NCBI GenBank assembly: GCA_025357635.1
Contig: JANXOV010000064.1
Location: 1-32,747, forward strand
Length of the DNA: 32,747 nucleotides
From: Pseudomonadota bacterium
GTDB lineage: Bacteria; Pseudomonadota; Gammaproteobacteria; Steroidobacterales; Steroidobacteraceae
Direction of reading: 5' to 3'
Below are positions 1-7,300 of the stretch, in pieces. Below the pieces are notes generated by a model, which made no database searches, was not told the DNA's origin, and saw only the letters and a program-made list of their open reading frames with translations. Position 1 is the first letter of the stretch, and the number at the start of each line of letters is the position of its first letter. The position numbers and the translations under genes were made by a program.

Positions 1-2
1 CG

Positions 3-2087
3 AACTCGGACCTGCAGGCGGTTCTCAACCTGCCGATCCTGGACCGGATGGCTGTGCGCGCAGTCATCTACAGCGATCAGCGTGGCGGCTACATCGACAA
101 CGTGCCCGCGACCTTCACGCGCAAGAACACTGACATCGGCATCCACTACGCCAACTATCCGGCTGATGCGAATGGCAATTGCCCGGACGGCCAGCTCAAC
201 ACCGGCTTTTGCGTGCCGCCGGGCAGCGCGAAGCTCAACAATGGTTCGATCGCCAAATCGGCCATCAACCCGGTGACCTACAAAGGCATGCGCGTACAGT
301 TCCTCGCCGAGATCAACGACGATTGGAACATTCTGCTGGCGCAGTCCTATCAGTCGATGCAGGCCGATGGCGTGTTCTACCAGCAACCGCTGTCCTCGGA
401 TGGCGATGCGCTGAAGCCGCTGGAGGTGACCCTCTTTAACAACGCGTACGACAAGGACCGCTTCGAGAGCACCTCCTGGACTGTCAACGGCAAGCTCGGA
501 CCGCTCAGTGCGGTTTACACGGGCGGCTACCTGGTTCGCAAGGTGGAGCAGGTCGGCGACTACACGAACTACTCCCGCGGCGTCTATTCCGACTACTACC
601 AGTGCTACGGCCCGGGCAGTGGCGGCAGCAGCAACCCGCTCACCTCGACGTGCTTCTCGCCGGCGAGCTACTGGCGCACCGCCGAGCGCAACGAGCACCA
701 ACAACACGAACTGCGGTTCAGCACGCCGGACAGCTGGCGTCTGCGCGGCATCCTCGGCGCGTTCTGGGAAAATAACGTCCTCTACGACCTGACGAGCTGG
801 CACTACAAGACCCTGCCCGCATGCACCAACACGAACAACGTGGGCTGCCTGTCGACGATCGGCACGGTGCCGGGCACCACGGTCCAGAACCCCGGCGTGC
901 AGCCGGACGACACGTCCTTCAACCAGGACGAACGGCGCGAGACGAAGCAGCTCGCCTTCTTCGCATCGTTTGACTTCGACATCATTCCGAAGCAGCTGAC
1001 TTTGACGGTCGGCACGCGTCACTTCCGCTTCAACAACAAGTTTGTCGGCAGCGTCGGTGGCAGCTTTGGCTGCTTCGAGCAGGGTGCGCAGCCGGGCGGC
1101 TGCCCGAACTACCTGACGGGTTTTGCCTACAGCCTCGATGCACAAAACCTCGTCGATACGGAAAAAGGCTGGAAGAGCCGCGTCAACCTCACCTGGCACG
1201 TCACGCCGGATGTGATGGTCTACGCCACCTACTCGCAGGGCTTTCGGCCGGGCGGCTTCAACCAGAACGGCCTGTCGCCGCACGCGACCGGCCCGGACGG
1301 TTTGCCGCAGTACTTGATCCCCCGCGCCTATTCATCCGACAAGCTGACCAACAGCGAAATCGGCTGGAAGACGGAGTTCTTCGACCATCGTCTGCAATGG
1401 AACGGCGCCATCTACCAGGAGGACTGGAAGGACGTGCAGATCGCGTTCTTCAATCCCGGCCTGGTCGGCAACCTCTTTTACAACACGAATGGGCAGAACT
1501 TCATCGTCAAGGGACTCGAGACATCGCTGACTGCACGACCGGTCAGTGGCCTGATGCTGCAGGCATCCGCATCGTGGAACCGCAGCCGGCAGACGAACTC
1601 GCCGGCACTCGTGAACAACAATCCGGACAGCGCGAACTTCGGCCAGCCCATCACGCAGTTGTGCAATACGACGCCCTGCACGCCGGTCGATAATCCGTTC
1701 GGCCCGGTTGGCGCGCCCAGTGCGAACTCGCCACCCCTGCAGTCGAGCTTTCGGGCTCGTTACGACTGGAACGTCAACGAAGGCTATGCCGCGTTCGTGC
1801 AGGTGGGCTTTCACCACTCAGGACACTCGTTCACGCAAGCGGGCGCCAACCCCAACTACGCCATCGGCGGGGCGATCAGCAGCTCCCGCGGCCGGTTCGA
1901 GAACCCGGCGTACTCGACCACGGACGCCTCGGTGGGCATCTCTCGGGACGCATGGACCTTTACGCTGTACGGCGACAATCTCTCGAACTCGACCAAGAGC
2001 GTTTTTGTCAGCACGGGACAGTTCATCGTTGCCGAGACGCCACTGCGTCCGCGCGTGATCGGTGGGTCGTTCACTTACTCGTTCTGA
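3..2087 (+). CDS. TonB-dependent outer membrane receptor, C-terminal part (5' end outside window)
   Basis: The frame is open from the left window edge, so the N-terminal signal, TonB box and most or all of the plug domain are missing. The visible ~694 residues are beta-barrel. They show alternating aromatic/polar strands and barrel segments such as VYATYSQGFRPGGFNQNG (about residues 406-423 of the visible part), a hallmark of TonB-dependent receptors of the iron-complex/large-substrate class. The protein ends in a terminal Phe after an aromatic-rich last strand (SFTYSF), the usual BAM-recognition beta-signal. The role would be energised uptake of a large ligand across the outer membrane; the ligand cannot be read from the sequence. 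An amidohydrolase gene starts 13 bp downstream on the same strand, suggesting co-transcription and an import-and-hydrolyse pair. The family call is secure, the substrate is not. Confidence 0.93.
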   Translation, partial: NSDLQAVLNLPILDRMAVRAVIYSDQRGGYIDNVPATFTRKNTDIGIHYANYPADANGNCPDGQLNTGFCVPPGSAKLNNGSIAKSAINPVTYKGMRVQFLAEINDDWNILLAQSYQSMQADGVFYQQPLSSDGDALKPLEVTLFNNAYDKDRFESTSWTVNGKLGPLSAVYTGGYLVRKVEQVGDYTNYSRGVYSDYYQCYGPGSGGSSNPLTSTCFSPASYWRTAERNEHQQHELRFSTPDSWRLRGILGAFWENNVLYDLTSWHYKTLPACTNTNNVGCLSTIGTVPGTTVQNPGVQPDDTSFNQDERRETKQLAFFASFDFDIIPKQLTLTVGTRHFRFNNKFVGSVGGSFGCFEQGAQPGGCPNYLTGFAYSLDAQNLVDTEKGWKSRVNLTWHVTPDVMVYATYSQGFRPGGFNQNGLSPHATGPDGLPQYLIPRAYSSDKLTNSEIGWKTEFFDHRLQWNGAIYQEDWKDVQIAFFNPGLVGNLFYNTNGQNFIVKGLETSLTARPVSGLMLQASASWNRSRQTNSPALVNNNPDSANFGQPITQLCNTTPCTPVDNPFGPVGAPSANSPPLQSSFRARYDWNVNEGYAAFVQVGFHHSGHSFTQAGANPNYAIGGAISSSRGRFENPAYSTTDASVGISRDAWTFTLYGDNLSNSTKSVFVSTGQFIVAETPLRPRVIGGSFTYSF

Positions 2088-2100
2088 CAACCGGTACGGG

Positions 2101-3834
2101 ATGATCCGTGGCGGGATCATCGCACTCGGCCTGTGTGCGGCTGTTTCGGCCACGGCTCAGGACACGACGTTGTTCGTGCACGGCCACATCTACACGGCCG
2201 ACCCCTCGCGGCCGTGGGCGGAGGCACTCGCGGTCAGCGGTGCGCGGATCGCGGCTGTCGGTTCCGACAAAGAGCTGACGCGCCGATGGCGGTCAGGTGC
2301 CCACGTCATCGACTTGAAAGGTCGGACCGTCATTCCGGGCATCATCGACGCGCACATGCACCTGCTCTTCGGAGCACTCGAGATTGCCGGCTTCAACCTC
2401 TCTAACCCTGAGCACAGCGTGACGCCGGCCGACCCCGCGGCGCTCATCGCCACGATTCAGGCTTTCGCGACGGCGCATCCCACCGACCGCATTCTGGTCG
2501 GCCGGGCGGATTTCAGCTCCCAGCAGCCCACGGCGCCCACGTTTGCGTTGCTGGATCAGGCGGTCAGCGATCGCCCCGTCATCGTCCACAACTCGACCGA
2601 ACACTCCCTATGGCTCAACAGCAAGGCGCTGGCACTGGCCGGTATCACCGACCAGCCGGTCAGCGATCCCGGGGAAGAACGCTACGTCATTCGTGATGCC
2701 AGCGGCCGGCCGACTGGTCTGCTGCTCGAGGCCGCGCAGGAACTGGGTAATCGCGCCGTTCTAAGTGCGTTCAGCACCGAGGAGAAACTGGCGCTGATTC
2801 GCGGCGCGGCGCGCTACCTGAACCAGTTCGGCATCACGAGCATCGTCAACGCGACCGGCAACCTCACCGAGATCGAGCTCTATGGCCTGCTGCGCGACCG
2901 CGGCGAGCTGACGGTTCGCACGCGCACGGCATTCGGCGCCGTCGCCGTTCCCCAGCGGCTCACCCCGCAGCTGCTCGCCGACCTGGAAACCGCACGAACG
3001 CGCTTTCACGACGAGTGGGTGTCGGCCAACCTCGTGAAGTTCTTTGTGGACGGCAGCTCCGGCATGTACCCGCCGCTCGTGTACCGCGCCGCCGATTATA
3101 TCGCGCTGGTCGAAGAACTGGACCGGCGTGGCTTCCAGCTCATGGCCCATGCGGAGAGAAAGGATTCGGTCCACCTGGCGCTCGACGCCTACGCGCAGGC
3201 GCTGCGCGTGAACGGACCACGCGACCGGCGATCGCGCATCGAGCATGATTTTGTGATCAGCGACGAAGACGCCGTACGCCAGGGAGCGCTGGCGGTGATC
3301 ACCGGCGCGCAGCCGGCGTTCTGCTGCTCGGACGTCGGCACGAATTTCGACCCGGGCGACCCGACGGCGTCCGACCGCTGGCGCACGCTCTTGTCAGCGA
3401 ACGCGACCCTCGCGTTCAGCAGCGACTGGCCGTGCATGTGGCCACCGGATCCGTACGTGAACATGCAGCAGGCAGTGACCCGCCAGATCTGGCGCTCGCC
3501 GGATACCGCGGTGATCGAGACGGCAGCGTTCGACGGCGCCAATCAGGGCGGCGCAGTGGCACAACCGGGAAAGATCTACTTTCCAGAGGAGCGCATCACG
3601 ATCGGCGAGGCGGTCGACGCCTATACCCGCGGCGCAGCTTTCGCCTCGTTCTATGACGACCACGTCGGCACGCTGAAGCCCGGCATGCTCGCTGATCTTG
3701 CGGTGTTGTCGCAGAACATTTTCGCCGTGCCGGCGGCCGAGATTGGCAGGACCCACGCCACGCTCACGATGGTGGGCGGCAGAATCGTCCATGAGGAGCG
3801 GGCGGCACACTTGCCGTCAGCTGCGTTAAAATGA
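2101..3834 (+). CDS. Exported amidohydrolase, YtcJ-like (Amidohydro_3)
   Basis: A predicted metal-dependent hydrolase of 577 residues. The ATG at 2101 is chosen because it lies just after the receptor stop at 2087 and opens a clean signal peptide (residues 1-20, ending SATAQ). The longer frame start at 2062 would overlap the receptor and bury that signal. Metal-ligand positions typical of the superfamily are visible: H85 and H87 in DAHMH, K312 in VKFFVDG (the usual carboxylated Lys), H349 in MAHA, H381 in RIEH and D441 in FSSDWP. YtcJ-type enzymes hydrolyse amide or related bonds of small molecules; the substrate here is unknown. The signal peptide puts it in the periplasm or outer envelope. 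Its position directly behind a TonB receptor suggests that it processes what the receptor imports (inference). Confidence 0.92.
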   Translation: MIRGGIIALGLCAAVSATAQDTTLFVHGHIYTADPSRPWAEALAVSGARIAAVGSDKELTRRWRSGAHVIDLKGRTVIPGIIDAHMHLLFGALEIAGFNLSNPEHSVTPADPAALIATIQAFATAHPTDRILVGRADFSSQQPTAPTFALLDQAVSDRPVIVHNSTEHSLWLNSKALALAGITDQPVSDPGEERYVIRDASGRPTGLLLEAAQELGNRAVLSAFSTEEKLALIRGAARYLNQFGITSIVNATGNLTEIELYGLLRDRGELTVRTRTAFGAVAVPQRLTPQLLADLETARTRFHDEWVSANLVKFFVDGSSGMYPPLVYRAADYIALVEELDRRGFQLMAHAERKDSVHLALDAYAQALRVNGPRDRRSRIEHDFVISDEDAVRQGALAVITGAQPAFCCSDVGTNFDPGDPTASDRWRTLLSANATLAFSSDWPCMWPPDPYVNMQQAVTRQIWRSPDTAVIETAAFDGANQGGAVAQPGKIYFPEERITIGEAVDAYTRGAAFASFYDDHVGTLKPGMLADLAVLSQNIFAVPAAEIGRTHATLTMVGGRIVHEERAAHLPSAALK

Positions 3835-3865
3835 AGGCCCCGACCATCGAATATCAGGAGCCGTC

Positions 3866-4102
3866 GTGAAGGCAACCATCGCGCAGAAAAGCCCCATCTC
3901 GGCCGAACTGGAAAAGGGCAAGACGTATTACTGGTGCAGCTGCGGTCAGTCGAAGAAGCAGCCGTTCTGCGATGGCTCGCACAAGACCACCTCGTTCACG
4001 CCGATGGCCTACACCGCCACCAAGACCGGCACCGCATGGCTTTGCGCGTGCAAACAGACTAGTTCGCCACCGCTGTGCGACGGCAGCCACAAGAAGCTGT
4101 AG
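3866..4102 (+). CDS. Double CDGSH-type [2Fe-2S] protein
   Basis: A 78-residue protein with two complete CDGSH signatures. The first has ligands C24, C26, C35 and H39; the second has C60, C62, C71 and H75. Each follows the family pattern C-X-C-X8-C-D-G-S-H, the 3Cys-1His ligation that holds a redox-active [2Fe-2S] cluster. Two motifs in one chain match the bacterial/MiNT-like tandem class. No membrane anchor or signal is seen, so it should be cytoplasmic. The start is GTG at 3866 with an AGGAG Shine-Dalgarno at 3856-3860, and the frame has no better ATG. It lies 31 bp behind the amidohydrolase and may share its transcript. Proposed roles of the family are electron transfer or Fe-S handling; the partner here is not evident. 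Confidence 0.93.
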   Translation: MKATIAQKSPISAELEKGKTYYWCSCGQSKKQPFCDGSHKTTSFTPMAYTATKTGTAWLCACKQTSSPPLCDGSHKKL

Positions 4103-4127
4103 CTCTGCATCCGCGCGTGGATGATGC

Positions 4128-5105
4128 TCATCGCTGCATTCTATCGAGATTCGCGCGGCCCGGACTGGTCAGCGCCGCCTGCAGGGCGCGCGCGCCATCA
4201 TCAAGCGCTGTGCGCGCCGCCGGGATGTAGCCTGCCATGCTGGCAAAGCCGTGCGGCAGACTTGGGTAGAGCAGCGCCGAGACCGTCACGCCATCGGCGC
4301 GCAGACGCTCCACGTAGGCGAGCGCGGCGTCGCAATTGATGTCGAAACCCGCGACAAGCAAAGTAGCGCCCGCGACTTCATGCAACCGCTGGCCGAGCCA
4401 GGGTGAGAAACGCGGATCGAAGCGGTCATCCCGCGTGCGCTGGTAAAGGCTCGCGAACCAGTCCATCGTCAACACATCGAGGAAGTACCCTCTCCCATAG
4501 CGTTCGTAAGCCGGCCAGCGGCGCGACGAATCCAGCACCGGGTACATCAGCAGCTGGTGGCGCAGAGGTACGCGTCCGGCTGCGAGCTGCGCGACCACTG
4601 CCGCAAGGTTGCCGCCTGCGCTGTCACCGGCGACCGCGATCCGCTCAACGGCAATACCCTCGACGGCCCCTCCCGCGAGCCACTCAAGCGCGCGTAGGCA
4701 GTCCTCGACGCATGCCGGAAAGCGATGCTCTGGCGCGAGCCTGTATTCGACCGACATGAACACGCTGCCCGACCGGTTCGCCAGGTAACGACACAGGCTG
4801 TCGTGCGAGTCGATACCGCACAGTGCCCAGCCGCCTCCGTGGAAGAACACAACGGCGGGCAGCGCGTCGCCGCGCGCCGGAAGGCGAGGCCAGTACAATC
4901 GCACGCGAAATGCAGGCACACTCGCGACTGCGGGAACGCGCAGGTCGACGACTTTGGCGACCGGCTCGGACTCAAGCGCAAGCAAAGGCAGTGAGGTATC
5001 GACCTGGATACGAGCCGCGGCGATACCGAGCGCCTCCAGTGACGGCCCTGGGCTGCGGCGGCCGAGCTCGAGCAGCTCCGCCGCATGCTCGTCGAGCGAT
5101 ATCAC
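4128..5105 (-). CDS. Alpha/beta hydrolase, HSL-type carboxylesterase (Abhydrolase_3)
   Basis: A 325-residue hydrolase of the hormone-sensitive-lipase family (family IV esterases). Signatures in order are HGGGW (oxyanion-hole motif), EYRLAPEH (typical HSL block), GDSAGG (nucleophile elbow with the catalytic Ser), then an Asp in the FDINCDAALAYVERL region and the catalytic His in LPHGF near the C-terminus. No signal peptide is seen, so a cytoplasmic esterase for short-chain or bulky esters is likely. The frame extends upstream to 5240, but that would overlap the preceding SnoaL-like gene by ~130 bp with an unconvincing peptide. The GTG at 5105, four bases after that gene's TGA, is the more natural operonic start, although its Shine-Dalgarno is weak. 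It is the last gene of the RidA/SnoaL/esterase operon. Confidence 0.9.
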   Translation of the reverse strand: MISLDEHAAELLELGRRSPGPSLEALGIAAARIQVDTSLPLLALESEPVAKVVDLRVPAVASVPAFRVRLYWPRLPARGDALPAVVFFHGGGWALCGIDSHDSLCRYLANRSGSVFMSVEYRLAPEHRFPACVEDCLRALEWLAGGAVEGIAVERIAVAGDSAGGNLAAVVAQLAAGRVPLRHQLLMYPVLDSSRRWPAYERYGRGYFLDVLTMDWFASLYQRTRDDRFDPRFSPWLGQRLHEVAGATLLVAGFDINCDAALAYVERLRADGVTVSALLYPSLPHGFASMAGYIPAARTALDDGARALQAALTSPGRANLDRMQR

Positions 5106-5109
5106 GTTG

Positions 5110-5547
5110 TCACCGGCAAAGTACCGCCTCGACAAGCGCGGTGTCGCAGTATTCGACAAAGGTGACAACCCGGCCTGCCCGTACACGCCATACGAGGCAA
5201 TAGACGTTGTCGTAATCGGCGCCGGACTTCGTGATGCCATGACCGCGGCAGGTAGTGACGACCCATTCGCCGGCGGCGATCACGCCGTCAACCTCGAGCC
5301 TCACCGGCACATCAAGGTAGCTCCAGACCTTCATTGCATAGGCAACGAAGCCGGCACGATCGTGCCAGCGCCCGGAGATCGGCGTCGATCCGGGCATCCA
5401 AAACGCGACGTCATCCGCGAAGCACGCGAGGAATTCCTCCGCGCGCTGTTCGCGCGCCGCGTCGATCGCGCGCAGCACGAGAGTGGCGCTTTCCTGGCCT
5501 GCGGCATCGCCGATCGCGCGGCCGAACTGGATCATCGGTGCGGTCAC
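5110..5547 (-). CDS. SnoaL/NTF2-like family protein
   Basis: A 145-residue protein with the nuclear-transport-factor-2-like cone fold. It shows an N-terminal helix pair (ATLVLRAIDAAREQRAEEFLACFADDVAFWMPG), a gap rich in Gly/Trp, and then strands VRLEVDGVIAAGEWVVTTCRGHG and YDNVYCLVWRVRAGRVVTFVEYCDT. This is the order seen in SnoaL-like proteins (PF12680/PF13577 type). Members bind small hydrophobic ligands and some act as isomerases, cyclases or dehydratases; no specific activity can be read here. Its ATG overlaps the end of the RidA-like gene by 4 bp (ATGA), and its TGA sits 4 bp before the esterase GTG. The three genes are therefore almost certainly translated from one message. Confidence 0.85.
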   Translation of the reverse strand: MTAPMIQFGRAIGDAAGQESATLVLRAIDAAREQRAEEFLACFADDVAFWMPGSTPISGRWHDRAGFVAYAMKVWSYLDVPVRLEVDGVIAAGEWVVTTCRGHGITKSGADYDNVYCLVWRVRAGRVVTFVEYCDTALVEAVLCR

Positions 5548-5999
5548 GTTCGCGGCGTAGGCTTGCCGGCTGCGATCGCCTGCACTTCGAAATGCCCGTT
5601 ACGCAGGATGTGCGCCACCCCTACGAACGCCCGCGCCGGGAAGTGCCCGTGGAAGTAACTGCGGTAGGCGATATTGAAGGTGTCGTAGAGCCCAAGATCG
5701 GTGCAGTAGACGGTGACTGAAACGAGGTCGTCCATCGTCAGGCCGGCACGCTCCTCGGTTCCCTTGATCGCGTCCATCGCCAACTTCGCCTCGAGTGCCG
5801 CGTCCGGCGGTGCCTGCCCGGTCTTGGGATCGAGGCCGATATTCCCCGCAATGTAGAGCGTATCGCCCGCCCACACGGCATCGCTGAACGGCAGTGCGGC
5901 GAGCGTCTTGGTGGTTAAATAACGCGGCGCTTCGTCTCCCCCCCATGCGGCGAGCGATGCAGTGATGGCTGCTATGACGGCTACTGTTCTGATGATCAT
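5544..5999 (-). CDS. Exported RidA/YjgF/UK114-family protein
   Basis: A 151-residue protein with an N-terminal hydrophobic signal (residues 1 to ~20, MIIRTVAVIAAITASLAAWG) in front of a full RidA-type domain. Characteristic blocks are the AVWAGDTLYIAGNIGLDPKTG strand-turn, the helix AKLAMDAIKGTEERAGLTMDDLVSVTVYCTDL, and PARAFVGVAHILRNGHFEVQAIA, which keeps the PxR arginine position. Classic RidA is a cytoplasmic enamine/imine deaminase. A signal peptide indicates a periplasmic member with a different, unknown role. The gene overlaps SnoaL by 4 bp downstream. Upstream, its ATG overlaps the TGA of a 44-codon ORF, so it may be translationally coupled to that leader ORF. Confidence 0.88.
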   Translation of the reverse strand: MIIRTVAVIAAITASLAAWGGDEAPRYLTTKTLAALPFSDAVWAGDTLYIAGNIGLDPKTGQAPPDAALEAKLAMDAIKGTEERAGLTMDDLVSVTVYCTDLGLYDTFNIAYRSYFHGHFPARAFVGVAHILRNGHFEVQAIAAGKPTPRT

Positions 6000-6130
6000 G
6001 CGTGTGCTCCCTTAAAAAGATCCTGACCTGACTCTAGCATTTGTCGAATTTCACCGATACGCACTTGCGGCGCGGTACGCCCACCCGGTTCGCGATACAA
6101 CGCCTCGTGACTTGAAATTTTGGAGCTCAT
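5996..6130 (-). CDS. Small ORF (44 aa) coupled to the RidA-like gene; possible leader peptide
   Basis: An ATG at 6130 sits behind a good Shine-Dalgarno (ACAGGAGC, about 7 bases upstream). It opens a 44-residue frame rich in charged residues and ending DLFKGAHA. Its TGA overlaps the ATG of the RidA-like gene (ATGA). I do not recognise the peptide. Its first ~13 codons and the 50 bases before them resemble the start of the damaged DUF1203 gene at 9212. The ORF may therefore be the rearranged front of a DUF1203-type gene now reading into unrelated sequence, or a short leader that couples translation to the operon. The SD and coupling are real features; whether the peptide itself matters is unknown. 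Confidence 0.45.
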   Translation of the reverse strand: MSSKISSHEALYREPGGRTAPQVRIGEIRQMLESGQDLFKGAHA

Positions 6131-6141
6131 GAATTGCTCCT

Positions 6142-6173
6142 GTCGCTGTTCCGGGAGGTAGGCTGGCAGCGAC
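6142..6173 (-). promoter_or_regulatory. Hairpin leader copy 1 in front of the small ORF/RidA operon
   Basis: On the minus strand a perfect 7-bp stem (GTCGCTG / CAGCGAC) encloses an 18-nt loop and ends directly against the AGGAG Shine-Dalgarno of the ATG at 6130. The same hairpin, loop and SD occur at 9224-9255 in front of the DUF1203 relic, with one loop substitution. Placement next to the SD would allow control of translation initiation (inference). Confidence 0.45.
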
Positions 6174-6178
6174 GGCGC

Positions 6179-6292
6179 ACGCTCCAGGACACTAGAAGCG
6201 CTGCGGCCACGGCGAGAATCCAACGTCGGTCCGTCATCGGTCCAATGATACTGGATCTCGGGTCGGCGGATGCCTGGCGATCCGGGCGTCAG
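6179..6292 (-). pseudogene. Duplicated 5' end and upstream region of the glycosyltransferase gene (relic)
   Basis: Read on the minus strand, these 114 bases align without gaps to 17848-17961 (+) with 11 mismatches by my count (about 90% identity). The match covers the ~55 bp before the ATG and the first 20 codons of the ArnT/PMT-like glycosyltransferase gene. The ATG is at 6237 and the encoded peptide differs from the intact gene only at residue 6 (Trp instead of Arg). After codon 20 the similarity stops abruptly at 6179, and the frame runs into the hairpin leader instead. It is a gene fragment, not a functional glycosyltransferase. It might still supply a promoter to the RidA operon, since it carries the intact gene's upstream region in the same orientation as that operon (inference). 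Confidence 0.8.
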
Positions 6293-6316
6293 CCTTACCC
6301 GGGCTGATGAGTCAGA

Positions 6317-6523
6317 ATGCGCTTCGCGCCACCCGGAAAGTCGCGCGCTATGTCCGCCATTGCATTGAAGTCCCTGTACCGCGACGGCGCTACGCAGGTA
6401 GTCGTGGAGCCGCCGGATTTCAACATTGAGAAGTGTGAGCGCCGTGGCGGTGACGTGAAGCTCATCGCAAGCATCGAAGAGCCTGAGGTGATGGAAAAAA
6501 TCCTCACACACCTGGGGTTGTAA
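6317..6523 (+). pseudogene. Internally deleted IS91-family (Y2-type) transposase relic
   Basis: A 68-codon frame joins two blocks that are far apart in IS91-type transposases. The first is ALKSLYRDGATQVVVEPPDF, which matches the usual YRDGTTH-V-EPLDF segment. The second is NIEKCERRGGDVKLIASIEEP...EKILTHLGL, which matches the C-terminal zinc-ribbon tail, normally with a CxxCGG motif. The sequence between them (most of the C-terminal half before the ribbon) is missing, the upstream catalytic part is absent, and the second Cys of the ribbon is Arg. It is therefore a decayed remnant. IS91/ISCR elements are known to carry adjacent DNA along, which fits its position beside the displaced gene fragments at 5996-6292. 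The family assignment rests on motif memory, not on a search. Confidence 0.65.
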
Positions 6524-6693
6524 CGCGCGAGTTCCGCCGGGAACCTAAGTTGTCGTTCGAATATACTCCCGACCGGATCCGAAACGAGGTGCGGCGCGCC
6601 TTGCGCAGCGCACCTCGGGATGGGCCGTGGGCGACACGCGCGCGGCGATGTAGGGATGCAAGGAACACGAACGTCGCGTTTAAGTCCGACGAT

Positions 6694-6731
6694 CGAAAAT
6701 CCCGCGGCGCCGATCGTTGGGGCGGCGCCGC
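6694..6731 (-). terminator. Probable rho-independent terminator of the SYLF operon
   Basis: A perfect 9-bp GC-rich stem (arms 6704-6712 and 6723-6731, 10-nt loop) begins 20 bases after the SYLF stop codon. On the minus strand it is followed by GGGATTTTCG, a short T run. The short U tract makes it a moderate rather than textbook terminator. Confidence 0.65.
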
Positions 6732-6750
6732 AGAATCAGCCGCCTGAGCG

Positions 6751-7299
6751 TTACTTGTCGAGCTTGTTGATCTTCGACCCTTCCAGCGACAGGTCGGCGA
6801 TCAACCCTTTCTCGCCATAGACGAAGCCGAGGATGGATTTCTTCAACGTCTGTGAGTCGTAGTCATTGCCGGCCCCTTTGGATACCAGGGCGACTCCCGT
6901 ATCCGCTCCGATCGACCAACCCTTGCTGGCAACAAATTTATCCAGAGCTTCCTTGGTCATGAACATGATCACTTCGCTGTGCTTGGCGACGCCCAGCGTC
7001 AGTCCGATCGATGCCGACGATACCTTGTAGTAGGTGACGGTTTTACCCATGACCTGCAACGCGCCCTCGCCGTATTCCCCGGCGATGCCGGCGCCACCCT
7101 TGGTGACACGTGGGAAGATCAGTACGCCGGCCGCCTTCCTGGCCAGTTCCTCGTGGGTGGGGTTGAGCAGATAAAACTGCCTCAGCGACTCGGTGACGCT
7201 GACGTCGATCTCGGCCTTGCTGTCGGCGAACGACGGACTGCTGGAGAACAAGGCGCACAGGGCAATGCCAACGCTGATGGAGAGTGTTTTAAATTTCAT
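6751..7299 (-). CDS. SYLF / YSC84-type lipid-binding domain protein
   Basis: A 182-residue exported protein. Residues 1-25 form a signal peptide ending in SFA. The remainder is a SYLF/YSC84 domain (PF04366): AAGVLIFPRVTKGGAGIAGEYGEGAL, then YKVSSASIGLTLGVAKHSEVIMFMTKEALDKF, SKGWSIGADTGVAL and ILGFVYGEKGLIADLSLEGSKINKL, all standard blocks. Eukaryotic SYLF domains bind phosphoinositides and bacterial ones are exported envelope proteins with poorly defined roles. It is the last gene of a three-gene operon, its ATG following the OmpA-domain gene's TGA by one base. A hairpin terminator lies just downstream. Confidence 0.92.
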   Translation of the reverse strand: MKFKTLSISVGIALCALFSSSPSFADSKAEIDVSVTESLRQFYLLNPTHEELARKAAGVLIFPRVTKGGAGIAGEYGEGALQVMGKTVTYYKVSSASIGLTLGVAKHSEVIMFMTKEALDKFVASKGWSIGADTGVALVSKGAGNDYDSQTLKKSILGFVYGEKGLIADLSLEGSKINKLDK

Positions 7300-7300
7300 T

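Noticed and set aside
4103-4127. Short inverted repeat CATCC/GGATG between convergent genes as a terminator
   Set aside because: Only a 5-bp stem with no T tract; not distinguishable from chance.
5996-6511. 171-codon minus-strand frame as a single gene
   Set aside because: It reads through the relic transposase in antisense, the glycosyltransferase fragment and the hairpin leader in a mosaic. Only its last 44 codons have a proper SD and start.
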